This document shows positions 41,413-50,021 of a stretch of 61,069 nucleotides of DNA, one piece after another. Source of the stretch: Aromatoleum evansii (GTDB lineage: Bacteria; Pseudomonadota; Gammaproteobacteria; Burkholderiales; Rhodocyclaceae); NCBI RefSeq assembly GCF_012910805.1, contig NZ_WTVK01000034.1, forward strand, positions 1-61,069, given 5' to 3'. Position numbers and translations under genes: made by a program. Within the stretch, counting starts at the first letter, position 1. The number at the start of each line of letters is the position of its first letter. The notes beneath the pieces were generated by a model. That model was given only the letters and a program-made list of their open reading frames with translations, was not told the origin of the DNA and searched no databases.

Positions 41413-42870
41413 TCAGCGTACGTGGTGCGTCGCTTCGGCCGCGTGGTGGTGGCCGGCGTGCGGACGATGGTGCGTGCGCGGGCCGACCAGGCCGCCGACC
41501 AGCATGCCGAGCGCGCTGGCGACGAGGCCGACGAGCTGGGGCTCGACGTCGCCTTCGGGCGCGAAGAATTCCAGCATCAGCCAGGTGCCGAGGCCGAACA
41601 GGATGGAGAGGCCCGCGCCGAGGTTGTTCGCGCGCGACCAGAAGAGGCCGGCGGCCAGCGGCACGAAGGCGCCGGCGAGGGTGATGCGGTAGGCGTTCTC
41701 GACCATCTGGTGGATCGAGGAGTCTGTATACACGGCGTAATAGGTCACCAGCGCGGTGAAGCCGACGACGGTGCTGCGCGTGGTGAGCAGCAGCAGGCGG
41801 TCGCTCATGTGCGGCACGAAGCCCTTCACGACGTTTTCCGAGAAGGTCACCGAGGGCGCGAGCAGGGTGCCCGAGGCCGTGCTCATGATCACCGACAGCA
41901 GCGCGCCGAAGAACACCACCTGCGCGGCGAAGGGCATGTGGCCGAGGATCAGGTTGGGCAGGATCAGCTGCGAGTCCTCTTCCATGAAGCGCGTGACCAT
42001 CTCGGGGTCGATCATCGTCGCGGTGTAGGCGAGGAAGAGCGGCACGGACGCGAAGAAGAAGTAGGACAGGCCGCCGAGCGTGGTGCCCCAGATCGCGACG
42101 CGCTCGTTGCGCGACGAGTTCACGCGCTGGAACACGTCCTGCTGCGGGATCGAGCCGAGCGCCATGGTCGCGAGCGCCGCGATCCAGGCCAGCATGTCCA
42201 TCGGGTCCAGCGTCGGCAGGAATTCGAACTTGCCTTCGGCCGCGGCCTTGGACACGACGGCGGTGAAGCCGCCGGCCATGTCCCCGGCGATCCAGGTGAC
42301 GTAGAGCAGGCCGAGCACGATCACGATCATCTGCACGAAGGTCGTCAGCGCGACCGACCACATGCCGCCGAACAGCGTGTAGATGAGCACCGTGCCGGAG
42401 CCGATCAGCACGCCCTGTGTCATCGAGATCGCGCCGTCGGAGAGCACGTTGAACACCAGGCCCAGTGCGGTCATCTGGGCGCTCACCCAGCCGAGGTAGG
42501 AGACGACGATGCACAGCGACAGCACCAGCTCGGTCGTGCGGTTGTAGCGCACGCGGAAGAAGTCGCCCAGCGTCAGCAGGTTCATGCGGTACAGCGGGCG
42601 CGCGAAGATCAGGCCGAACAGCACCAGGCACAGCGAGGCGCCCAGCGGGTCGGAGATCAGGCCGCGGAAACCCTCCTCGAGGAAGGTCGCCGAGATGCCG
42701 AGCACCGTCTCGGCGCCGAACCAGGTCGCGAACACCATCGCGAGCACCATGTACATCGGCAGCGTGCGGCCGGCGACGATGTAGTCGCGCGCGTTGTGCA
42801 CCCGCGTGGCGGCGTAAAGGCCGATGCCGATGGAGACGAGCAGGTAAGCGATCACGAGCCAGAGCAGCAT
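41413..42870 (-). CDS. Sodium:solute symporter family (SSS) transporter
   Basis: This 485-residue membrane protein has about 13 spans and the SSS signature. It opens with a YLLVSIGIGLYAATRV first helix, followed by DYIVAGRTLPMYMVLAMVFATWFGAETVLG, and has GGMWSVALTTFVQ and a conserved ALLSVIMSTASG helix. The C-terminal 20 residues are His-rich (HHRPHAGHHHAAEATHHVR), a possible metal-binding tail. The substrate is not readable from sequence. The flanking arginase/OAT fusion and dehydrogenase suggest an amino acid or carboxylate. Confidence 0.92.
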   Translation of the reverse strand: MLLWLVIAYLLVSIGIGLYAATRVHNARDYIVAGRTLPMYMVLAMVFATWFGAETVLGISATFLEEGFRGLISDPLGASLCLVLFGLIFARPLYRMNLLTLGDFFRVRYNRTTELVLSLCIVVSYLGWVSAQMTALGLVFNVLSDGAISMTQGVLIGSGTVLIYTLFGGMWSVALTTFVQMIVIVLGLLYVTWIAGDMAGGFTAVVSKAAAEGKFEFLPTLDPMDMLAWIAALATMALGSIPQQDVFQRVNSSRNERVAIWGTTLGGLSYFFFASVPLFLAYTATMIDPEMVTRFMEEDSQLILPNLILGHMPFAAQVVFFGALLSVIMSTASGTLLAPSVTFSENVVKGFVPHMSDRLLLLTTRSTVVGFTALVTYYAVYTDSSIHQMVENAYRITLAGAFVPLAAGLFWSRANNLGAGLSILFGLGTWLMLEFFAPEGDVEPQLVGLVASALGMLVGGLVGPRTHHRPHAGHHHAAEATHHVR

Positions 42871-42967
42871 GGCAGGCCTTCCGGAAAAGTGGGTCGAAAC
42901 AGCGCGTTGATGACGAATCGGGGCGGAAGTGTATCAACGATTTTCCCGCGATGGGCAAGCGCCATCG

Positions 42968-42988
42968 CGCGCACCGGAACGGTGCGCG
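42968..42988 (-). terminator. 9-bp hairpin downstream of the arginase-OAT fusion
   Basis: CGCGCACCG and CGGTGCGCG pair around GAA, starting 23 bp after the stop at 43012 on the minus strand. No T-run is seen, so it is a weak terminator candidate. Confidence 0.4.
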
Positions 42989-43011
42989 GCCGGATGCTCC
43001 GAGGGGGGGCG

Positions 43012-45168
43012 CTACGCGGGCAGGGGCCCCGCGTCGTGATGCTGTGCGGCGTTGGCGAGCGTATCGATGACGACGCTTGCCGCGTGGTCGAGTTCCGCCT
43101 CGGTGATCACCAGCGGCGGCGCGAAGCGGATCACGGTGTTGTGCGTGTCCTTGGTCGCGATGCCGCGCGCGAGCAGCAGTTCCGCGGCGACCGGCGCGCG
43201 CAATTGGGCTGGGTCGAGCTCGATGCCCACCAGCAGGCCGCGCCCGCGCACCTCGCGCACGCAGGGCAGGCGCGCGTCGCGGAAGCGGGCCATGAGGCGC
43301 TCGCCCAGGCGCGCGGCGTGTTCCCAGGGACGCGTCTCCTCGAGGATGGCGAGCACTTCCAGCGCGACGGCCGCGCCGAGCGGGTTGCCGCCGAAGGTCG
43401 AGCCGTGGTCGCCCGGCCGGAACACGTCCATCACCGCGGCGTCGGCGAGGAAGGCCGACACCGGCAGCAGGCCGCCGCCCAGCGCCTTGCCGAGGATCAG
43501 CCCATCCGGATGCACGCCCTCGTGGTCGCAGCCGAGCAGGCGTCCGGTGCGGCCGAGGCCGGTCTGCACTTCGTCGGCGATCAGCAGCACGTTGTGGCGC
43601 CGGCAGATCTCCGCGCAGCGCGCGAGGTAGCCCGTCGGCGGCACGATGATGCCGCCCTCGCCCTGCACGGGCTCGACGAGGAAGGCCGCGGTCTCGGGCG
43701 TGATCGCCGCCTCGAGCGCGTCCGCGTCGCCGTAGGGGATGCGCCGGAATCCGGCGGGGAAGGGGCCGAAGCCGTCGCGATACTGCTCTTCCGACGACAT
43801 GCCGACGATGGTGATCGAGCGGCCGTGGAAGTTGCCTTCGCAGGCGATGATCTCCGCGCGGTCGGGGGCGATGCCCTTGACCTTGTAGCCCCACTTGCGC
43901 GCCGTCTTGAGCGCGGTCTCGACCGCCTCCAGTCCCGTGTTCACCGGCAGCACGCGCTCGTAGCCGAGCAGGCCGCACAGGCGCTCCATGAGCAGTGGCA
44001 GGCGGTCGTTGGAATACGCGCGCGAGGTCAGCGCGAGGCGCTGCGCCTGGTCGTTGAGCGCGTGCAGCAGGCGCGGGTTGGCGTGGCCGAAGCTCACCGC
44101 CGAGTAGGCGCTCATCATGTCGAGGTAGCGCCGCCCCTCCACGTCCCACAGCCAGATGCCCTTGCCGTGATGGAACACGACCGGCAGCGGCGCATAGTTG
44201 TGCGCGCCGAATTCGCGCTCCTTGGCGCGCAGCAGGTAGGTCGAGGGCCCCAGCGCCGCGCCGGCGAGGTTCGCGACCCAGTCCGCGCACATCCCGCCGG
44301 GATCGCGCTCGGGCAGGTACTCGACGATCTCCATCGCGACGAAATCGCCGCAACCGCGCAGCGCGAGCAGCGCCGCGCACAGCTCGTCGGGCGCGATGCC
44401 GTCGTGCTCGGGGCAGGTCACGGCGGGGAAGGCGGCAGCGTCCAGCGCGTCGAGGTCTATGCTGACGCCGAAGCCGGCCGTGCGCTCGCGCACCACGCTG
44501 AGCGCGTCGCAGAACACGGCGGCGATGCCGCGTTCGCGCACTTCCGCCATGTCGAAGACCTGCACGCCGAGGCGCGTCAGGCGTTCGTGCTCCTCGTGCT
44601 CCCAGGCGCGCGCGCCGATGATCACGACGTTCGCGGGGTCGAGCTTCGGGCCGCCGACGCCCGTGAGCGCCGCATCGCCTTCGCCGAGCAGCGCGGCGAG
44701 CGGCATGCCGTGGATGTTGCCCGAGTGCGTGCTGCGCTCGGTGTGGCTGTCGAGGTGGGCGTCAATCCAGATCAGGCCCAGCGCGCCGCGTGGCGCCAGG
44801 CGACTGGCGACGCCGCGCCAGGTGCCGATGCCGACGGCGTGGTCGCCGCCGATCACGAGCGGGAACACATCGGGTGCGAGGGCCGTGAGGTGGTCCGCGA
44901 CGCGCTGCGCGAGTGCGCCGACCGCGTCCAGGCGCTCGCGCATCGACGCGCCCGGCGCAGGGGGCGCCGCCGGCACGAGGGTCTCATGCCAGCTCGCGGC
45001 GATGCCGGTGCCCTTCAGGCGCTGCAGCAGGCCGTGGCGCTCGAGTGCGGCCGGCCCGGCGGCCGGTCCGTGGCCGGGGGCGCCCAGCGCGGAGGCGACG
45101 CCGATGACCTGCACGACGGCGCGCAGGTCGGCATGCGGCGGGACGTGAAGCGGCGCGGAGTGTGTCAT
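43012..45168 (-). CDS. Arginase-ornithine aminotransferase fusion protein (RocF-RocD)
   Basis: This 718-residue protein joins two enzymes. Residues 15-310 are a ureohydrolase (arginase) domain with all Mn-ligand motifs: IGGDHAVGIGT, WIDAHLDSH and SIDLDALD. Residues about 320-700 are a class III aminotransferase matching ornithine aminotransferase, with the PLP Lys in LILGKALGGG and DHGSTFGGNPLGAA. The pair would convert arginine to ornithine and urea, and then to glutamate semialdehyde. There is no stop or shift between the halves. The ATG at 45168 is preferred, six bases from GGGAGG, over ATG 45174. Confidence 0.92.
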   Translation of the reverse strand: MTHSAPLHVPPHADLRAVVQVIGVASALGAPGHGPAAGPAALERHGLLQRLKGTGIAASWHETLVPAAPPAPGASMRERLDAVGALAQRVADHLTALAPDVFPLVIGGDHAVGIGTWRGVASRLAPRGALGLIWIDAHLDSHTERSTHSGNIHGMPLAALLGEGDAALTGVGGPKLDPANVVIIGARAWEHEEHERLTRLGVQVFDMAEVRERGIAAVFCDALSVVRERTAGFGVSIDLDALDAAAFPAVTCPEHDGIAPDELCAALLALRGCGDFVAMEIVEYLPERDPGGMCADWVANLAGAALGPSTYLLRAKEREFGAHNYAPLPVVFHHGKGIWLWDVEGRRYLDMMSAYSAVSFGHANPRLLHALNDQAQRLALTSRAYSNDRLPLLMERLCGLLGYERVLPVNTGLEAVETALKTARKWGYKVKGIAPDRAEIIACEGNFHGRSITIVGMSSEEQYRDGFGPFPAGFRRIPYGDADALEAAITPETAAFLVEPVQGEGGIIVPPTGYLARCAEICRRHNVLLIADEVQTGLGRTGRLLGCDHEGVHPDGLILGKALGGGLLPVSAFLADAAVMDVFRPGDHGSTFGGNPLGAAVALEVLAILEETRPWEHAARLGERLMARFRDARLPCVREVRGRGLLVGIELDPAQLRAPVAAELLLARGIATKDTHNTVIRFAPPLVITEAELDHAASVVIDTLANAAQHHDAGPLPA

Positions 45169-45341
45169 GGCCATCCTCCCTGCCCGCGGCGGGGGCGGGC
45201 GAATAGTCGATGCGCTTATGCGTTCGACGCAAGGAGGGGGGATTCGTTCAGGTACGGACGGCGAGCGTTATACGGGGCGTGACGGATTGCGCATCCGCGG
45301 CGCGGACGTGCGGGTGCGGCTATCAATCCCGCAACCCAATA

Positions 45342-45426
45342 CCGTTCGGGCTGAGCCCTTCGACTTCGCTCAGGACAGGCCTGTCGAAGCCCTGTCCATG
45401 CCCTTCGACAAGCTCAGGGCGAACGG
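45342..45426. repeat. Palindromic dispersed repeat (CCGTTCG...TTCGACAAGCTCAGG family)
   Basis: The left part from 45342 (CCGTTCGGGCTGAGCCCTTC) is inverted at the right end (CTTCGACAAGCTCAGGGCGA to 45426), with related units in between. This is a widely dispersed intergenic repeat type in proteobacteria. It occupies much of the 304-bp gap between the fusion gene start and ubiB, which contains no gene. Confidence 0.85.
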
Positions 45427-45472
45427 CTGCATCTGATTGCCGTCTTGATAGCCCGATTGCGGGCGGCAGCGA

Positions 45473-47002
45473 TCAGCCGAAAAGCCGATACAGCTCCAGT
45501 CCGACCAGCGCCGCGAGCAGCGCCGACACCAGCCACAGCACGCGACCCTGCGTGCGCTGCGCGCGGGCGACGCGTTCCAGCTCGCCGCTCTGCACCTCGT
45601 GGCGGTGCGCGGTCGAGTCGAGCACGCGATGCACGAGACGGGGGATCTGCGGCAGCGTGCCGGCCCAGGAGGGCGCCTCGTCCTTGAGGTTGCGCAGCAG
45701 GCCGCGCCAGCCCATCTGCTCGTCCATCCAGCGCTCGAGGAAGGGCTTGGCGGTCTTCCACAGGTCGAGGTCGGGGTCGAGCTGGCGCCCCAGGCCCTCG
45801 ATGTTGAGCAGCGTCTTCTGCAGCAGCACGAGCTGCGGCTGCACTTCCATCTCGAAGCGGCGCGCGGTCTGGAAGAGGCGTAGCAAGGTCTTGCCGAAGG
45901 AGATGTCCTTCAGCGGGCGGTCGAAGATCGGTTCGCACACCGCGCGGATCGCGCTCTCGAACTCGTCGACGCGGGTGTGTGCCGGCACCCAGCCGGCCTC
46001 GATGTGGGCGCGCGCGACGCGGTTGTAGTCGCGCTTGAAGAAGCCGAGGAAGTTCTGCGCGAGGTAGCTCTTGTCCTCGGCATTGAGCGTGCCGACGATG
46101 CCGAAATCGAGCGCGATGTAGCGTCCGTCGGCATGCACGAAGATGTTGCCGGGGTGCATGTCGGCGTGGAAGAAGCCGTCGCGGAACACCTGCGTGAAGA
46201 AGATCTCGACGCCCGCGCGCGACAGCGCCTTGAGGTCCGTGCCCTGCGCGCGCAGCGCGTCGAGCTGCGAGATCGGCACGCCGCGCATGCGTTCCATCAC
46301 CATCACGTTCTTGCCGCACCAGTCCCAGTGCACCTCGGGCACCTGCAGCAGCTTGGAGTTGGTGAAGTTGCGCCGCAGCTGCGAGCAGTTCGATGCCTCG
46401 CGCATCAGGTCGAGCTCGTCGTGCAGGTACTTGCTGAACTCGGCGACCACTTCGCGCGGCTTGAGGCGCCGTGCTTCGGGCCACAGCTTCTCCAACAGCG
46501 TCGCGGCGGTGTCGAGCAGCGCGAGGTCGTGCTCGATCACCGGCTCGATGCCCGGGCGCAGGATCTTCACCGCGACCTCGGTGCCGTTCGGCAGGCGTGC
46601 GAAGTGCACCTGCGCGACCGACGCGGAGGCGACCGGCGTGCGCTCGAAGTCGACGAAGACCTCGTCGACCGGCTTGCCGTAGAAGTCCTCCAGCACCCTC
46701 AGCGCCTGCTCGGTGGGGAAGGGCGGGACGCGGTCCTGCAGCAGCGCGAGTTCGTCGGCGAGGTCGGGCGGCAGCAGGTCGCGGCGCGTCGACAACATCT
46801 GGCCGAACTTCACGAAGATCGGCCCCAGCGATTCCAGCGCCCGGCGCAGGCGTTCGCCGCGCGGTGCCTTCGGGTGGCGCCAGAAGAACACCACGTGCCA
46901 CAGCTTCCCCAGGCGTCCGCTCGTATCGGCTTCGAGCACCATCTGGTCGAGGCCGAAGCGCAGGCCGACGGTGATGATCTTGGCAAGACGGAAGAGACGC
47001 AC
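45473..47002 (-). CDS. ubiB: UbiB-family ubiquinone biosynthesis protein (atypical kinase/ATPase)
   Basis: This protein of about 509 residues has the UbiB-family KxGQ motif in [14 protein letters not shown]. It also has [11 protein letters not shown], a [11 protein letters not shown] segment, DMHPGN and the DFG triplet in ALDFGIVG. Two hydrophobic stretches near the C-terminus (about 485-505) anchor it in the membrane. UbiB helps ubiquinone synthesis in the late steps through lipid-linked ATPase activity. I place the start at the GTG at 47002, next to the conserved RLFRLAKII, although a TTG at 47077 is also possible. ubiE and ubiJ are not adjacent. Confidence 0.93.
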   Translation of the reverse strand: MRLFRLAKIITVGLRFGLDQMVLEADTSGRLGKLWHVVFFWRHPKAPRGERLRRALESLGPIFVKFGQMLSTRRDLLPPDLADELALLQDRVPPFPTEQALRVLEDFYGKPVDEVFVDFERTPVASASVAQVHFARLPNGTEVAVKILRPGIEPVIEHDLALLDTAATLLEKLWPEARRLKPREVVAEFSKYLHDELDLMREASNCSQLRRNFTNSKLLQVPEVHWDWCGKNVMVMERMRGVPISQLDALRAQGTDLKALSRAGVEIFFTQVFRDGFFHADMHPGNIFVHADGRYIALDFGIVGTLNAEDKSYLAQNFLGFFKRDYNRVARAHIEAGWVPAHTRVDEFESAIRAVCEPIFDRPLKDISFGKTLLRLFQTARRFEMEVQPQLVLLQKTLLNIEGLGRQLDPDLDLWKTAKPFLERWMDEQMGWRGLLRNLKDEAPSWAGTLPQIPRLVHRVLDSTAHRHEVQSGELERVARAQRTQGRVLWLVSALLAALVGLELYRLFG

Positions 47003-47104
47003 TTTGGATCGCCGGGCGGGGGAAAGGGCGGACTTTAGCCCGAAGGCGCGTGCGAGGAAAGGGCACGGCGCCGGCAATCGCGCGAACTGCCCGGCGTAGC
47101 TTGG

Positions 47105-47243
47105 TGTGGGAGCGGCTTGGTGTGGGAGCGGCTTCGTGTGGGAGCGGCTTCGTGTGGGAGCGGCTTCGTGTGGGAGCGGCTTCAGCCGCGAATCGGCGCC
47201 TGGCGAGCCCCGCCGGTCGATTCGCGGCTGAAGCCGCTCCCAC
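47105..47243. repeat. REP-like palindrome preceded by a 16-bp tandem array
   Basis: Five head-to-tail copies of TGTGGGAGCGGCTTSG with a 16-bp period run from 47105 to about 47184. The last copy opens a full palindrome with 26-nt arms at 47170-47195 and 47218-47243. The unit is the same as in the repeats at 7592, 53168 and 54155. The tandem half-units are unusual and suggest slippage or abortive amplification. Confidence 0.9.
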
Positions 47244-47279
47244 GGGGAAAACGCCCCGCGTGCGGGGCGCAGGGGCCGG

Positions 47280-49346
47280 TCAGAACGGCACGCGCACCCC
47301 CAGCGTCAGGTTGCGCCCCATCAGCGGTGCGGCGTTCTTGATGAAGGAGGTGTGGCTGAACGCGAGCTCGTCGCCGAGGTTGCCCGCCTTCATGTAGACC
47401 TGCCACGGCTGCGCGCCGAAGCGCCCGGTGTAGCTCGCCGAGAGGTTCACGATGCTGTAGCCCGGCGTGTCGCTCTCGAAATCGGCGACCCGGTCCTGGC
47501 GGCCGACGCGGTACCACTCCAGCTCGCCGCTCCAGCCCTGCCAGCGGGCGTCCGCGCGCAGGCCAACGCGGTGCGCGGGGATGCGCGGCAGGTCGCGGTC
47601 GCCGGCGCCGCCGTCGAAGCGCGCATGCACGTAATCGCCGAACAGCGTCGCGCCGAAGATGGCGTTCAGCCGCTGGTGGATCTGCCCCTCGACACCGGTG
47701 AACACCGCGTCGCGCTGGGCGTACTCGACGAGTTGCAGGCCCTCGACGGCATCGAGCGTGCGCGCGTGGATGAAGTCCGACACGCGGTTGCGGTATGCGC
47801 CGATGCTGAAGCGGGTATCGCCCGCCGTCTTGCGCAGGCTGAGGTCGATGTTGTGCGAGGTTTCCGCCTTCAGGTCAGCGTTGCCGCGCTCGAAGGTTGC
47901 GGTCGCCAGATGCAGGCCGTCGGCGTAGAGTTCCTCGGCGGTCGGCAGGCGCTGCGCGCGCAACAGCGACAGCCCCAGCGCATAGCCCGGCACGAAGTTC
48001 CACACCGTGCCGAGCGACACGGAGCTGCCGTCGTGGCTGCGGTCGCGCGCCGCCGCATCGACGTCGATCGCCTGCCACTCGCGCCGCACTCCGGCCTCGA
48101 AGCGCCAGTCGCCGGTCGTGTATTCCTCGACCAGGAAGGCCGCGTTCCGCCGCGTGAGCGTCGGCGGCACGTAGGCCTCCTCGCCGGTCGCGCGGAAGTC
48201 GCGCCGCGAGCCCTGCAGGCCGAGCACGCCGCGCCAGCCGGCCAGCGGGGCGTGCTCGAGCTCGATGCGGCTGTCATGGGCGCGGTTGCGGAAGGTCGTC
48301 GCGATCGCGCCGTCCTCGACCTCGTGATGGCGGTAGTCGGTGTGGCTCGCGCGCACGCGCAGGCGCGTGAAGCCGGCGAGAGGCTCCAGGTACTCGCCGC
48401 GCAGGTCCCAACGCTCGCTGTCGAGCTTCACGACCGGCACGCCGCCTTCCTCCTCGTGCTCCTCCTCGCCTTCCTCGTGTTCGGGGCACGCGAGCGCATT
48501 GCCGGCGACCGAACACTCCTCTATGCCGTGCGCGTGGCCGGGCAGGCCGTAGTCGTTGCGCTGGTGCGTGTATGCGAGGCCGAGATAGCCGCGCGCGCCG
48601 ACCCAGGACATCCCCAGGCTGCCCGTCTCGGTCTCGTTGAAGCTGCCGTCGACACGGCGCCCGCCGGTCCAGCCGTCGCCGACGCGGTAGTCGCGCGCGT
48701 CACGCTTGAGGCCCTCGGCGTGGACGGCGAAATTGCCCGAGCCGGCAGTCAGTTCGAAGGCGCCCGCGGCCTCTCGCGCGGCCGTGTTGCCGCGCAGTTC
48801 GATGCTGCCCTCGACGCCGCGCGTCGGCACGGCCATCGGGATCTTGCGGTCGAGCACGTTCACGACGCCGCCGATCGCCTCGCCGCCGTAGGCGAGGGCC
48901 GAGGGGCCGCGCAGCACCTCGATCTGCTCGGCGAGCATCGGCTCGGCCACGGTCGCGTGGTCCGGGCTCACCGTCGAGGCGTCCATGATCTCGCTGCCGT
49001 CGGACAGCAGCTTCACGCGCGCGGTGTCCATGCCGCGGATCACCGGGCGGCTCGCGCCCGCGCCGAAGGGGCTGGCGTTGATGCCGGGCTCGCGCGCGAG
49101 CGTCTCGCCCAGCGTCGCGTCGCGGCGCAGGACGAGGTCCTCGCCTGCGAGCACCGTGACGGGCGTGCTCATCGCGTCGCTGCCGAGAGCGAGGGCGCTC
49201 GCCGACACCGTCACGGCCGGCAGCTCGGCTGTTTCAGCCGCGGCCGCGGCAAACGGGGTGGAGCCCCATGCGAGCAGCAGCGACAGCGCGAGGGGGCAGG
49301 GGAGGGGGCGTGCAGAAGGCGTATTCGTATTCATCGTTGTGTCCAT
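47280..49346 (-). CDS. TonB-dependent outer membrane receptor, ZnuD-like
   Basis: This 688-residue receptor has a signal peptide (about 1-35), a TonB-box/plug region (about 40-160, with [26 protein letters not shown] and [25 protein letters not shown]) and a 22-strand barrel ending in VRVPF. An extracellular loop near residues 285-315 holds a Cys pair and a run of His and Glu ([13 protein letters not shown]). Such loops mark zinc receptors of the ZnuD type. Zinc is therefore the likely substrate, but this rests on the loop alone. A small metal-related gene lies upstream. Confidence 0.88.
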   Translation of the reverse strand: MDTTMNTNTPSARPLPCPLALSLLLAWGSTPFAAAAAETAELPAVTVSASALALGSDAMSTPVTVLAGEDLVLRRDATLGETLAREPGINASPFGAGASRPVIRGMDTARVKLLSDGSEIMDASTVSPDHATVAEPMLAEQIEVLRGPSALAYGGEAIGGVVNVLDRKIPMAVPTRGVEGSIELRGNTAAREAAGAFELTAGSGNFAVHAEGLKRDARDYRVGDGWTGGRRVDGSFNETETGSLGMSWVGARGYLGLAYTHQRNDYGLPGHAHGIEECSVAGNALACPEHEEGEEEHEEEGGVPVVKLDSERWDLRGEYLEPLAGFTRLRVRASHTDYRHHEVEDGAIATTFRNRAHDSRIELEHAPLAGWRGVLGLQGSRRDFRATGEEAYVPPTLTRRNAAFLVEEYTTGDWRFEAGVRREWQAIDVDAAARDRSHDGSSVSLGTVWNFVPGYALGLSLLRAQRLPTAEELYADGLHLATATFERGNADLKAETSHNIDLSLRKTAGDTRFSIGAYRNRVSDFIHARTLDAVEGLQLVEYAQRDAVFTGVEGQIHQRLNAIFGATLFGDYVHARFDGGAGDRDLPRIPAHRVGLRADARWQGWSGELEWYRVGRQDRVADFESDTPGYSIVNLSASYTGRFGAQPWQVYMKAGNLGDELAFSHTSFIKNAAPLMGRNLTLGVRVPF

Positions 49347-49442
49347 GGCCGTGCCTTCGCCACTGCGGGCGAAAGCGGCCGGCACGCGCCGCCCGGTGGC
49401 GGACGCATGCCGGTTCGTTGATCGGGGAATGCGGGAGGGGGC

Positions 49443-49847
49443 TCAGGCCCGGAGCAGGGCGGCGGGCGGAGCGCGGCAGCGCGGCGCGAGGCCGTCGCGC
49501 GCCGGGGTGTCGGCTGAGCGGAAGCGCGCCGGCGCAAGGGACTCCCCGTCCGCGCCGCAAGCCGGACCGCGGTCGGCCAGCGGCAGGTCGAGTCCGCTGA
49601 AGGACAGGCAATCGACGCAGTACGCGAGGTGGCGTGCGCCCTCGTCGGGCTCGAAGCCGGCGCTCCGCCCGTTGCGCGCAGCGGAGACTTCCGCGGTGTG
49701 GCCGATGACGTGCATGAGCGCGGCGCCCTGCACGAGGAGCAGCGCGAGCGCGAGCGACAGCCGCAACACGAACGCCAGCGGTCCCCGCACGGGATTCCGT
49801 CGGGCGCCAGGGGGCACGGAGGAGGAGGGCGCGGGGCGACTCGACAT
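49443..49847 (-). CDS. Small membrane protein with His/Cys motifs, upstream of the ZnuD-like gene
   Basis: This 134-residue protein has one hydrophobic span (about 23-43), then HVIGH in residues about 46-50 and CVDCL near 77-81. It resembles short DUF2946-like proteins seen beside metal-uptake receptors, but the match is loose. The His and Cys pairs could hold a metal in the periplasm. It precedes the receptor gene by 96 bp on the same strand, so cotranscription is plausible. Confidence 0.65.
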   Translation of the reverse strand: MSSRPAPSSSVPPGARRNPVRGPLAFVLRLSLALALLLVQGAALMHVIGHTAEVSAARNGRSAGFEPDEGARHLAYCVDCLSFSGLDLPLADRGPACGADGESLAPARFRSADTPARDGLAPRCRAPPAALLRA

Positions 49848-49881
49848 GGGCCGGCGATTCTAGGCGGGGCCGCCGGTCGGT

Positions 49882-49894
49882 GCAACTATGTTGC
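49882..49894. promoter_or_regulatory. Candidate operator upstream of the zinc-receptor operon
   Basis: GCAAC-TAT-GTTGC is a short perfect dyad 35 bp upstream of the small His/Cys protein. Zur would be an expected regulator, but the site does not match any Zur consensus I can vouch for. Confidence 0.3.
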
Positions 49895-49987
49895 GTTTTC
49901 CCTCTGCAGGGCGGACGGCGCTGCAGGCATATCCGGTCACCCGGCCGCCACGGGAACGTCGGTCCCGGGTCTTGGCGGGCGATCCGC

Positions 49988-49993
49988 TATAAT
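49988..49993 (+). promoter_or_regulatory. Probable -10 element of the argS promoter
   Basis: A perfect TATAAT lies 28 bp upstream of the argS ATG, a sharp AT spot in GC-rich DNA. I see no good -35 at 17 bp spacing. Confidence 0.55.
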
Positions 49994-50021
49994 CGCGCGT
50001 TTAGTTTCTTTTCCGAGTGCC

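Noticed and set aside
40394-44380. A 1328-codon minus-strand frame across the GMC, Tat subunit, symporter and fusion genes
   Set aside because: It lies out of frame with four genes that have clear family matches, and its product is Arg/Ala/Pro-rich.
41305-45282. A 1325-codon plus-strand open frame across the symporter and arginase-OAT genes
   Set aside because: It spans two real genes on the opposite strand and the gap between them. Its translation is low-complexity His/Ala/Arg/Glu-rich, with no recognisable family.
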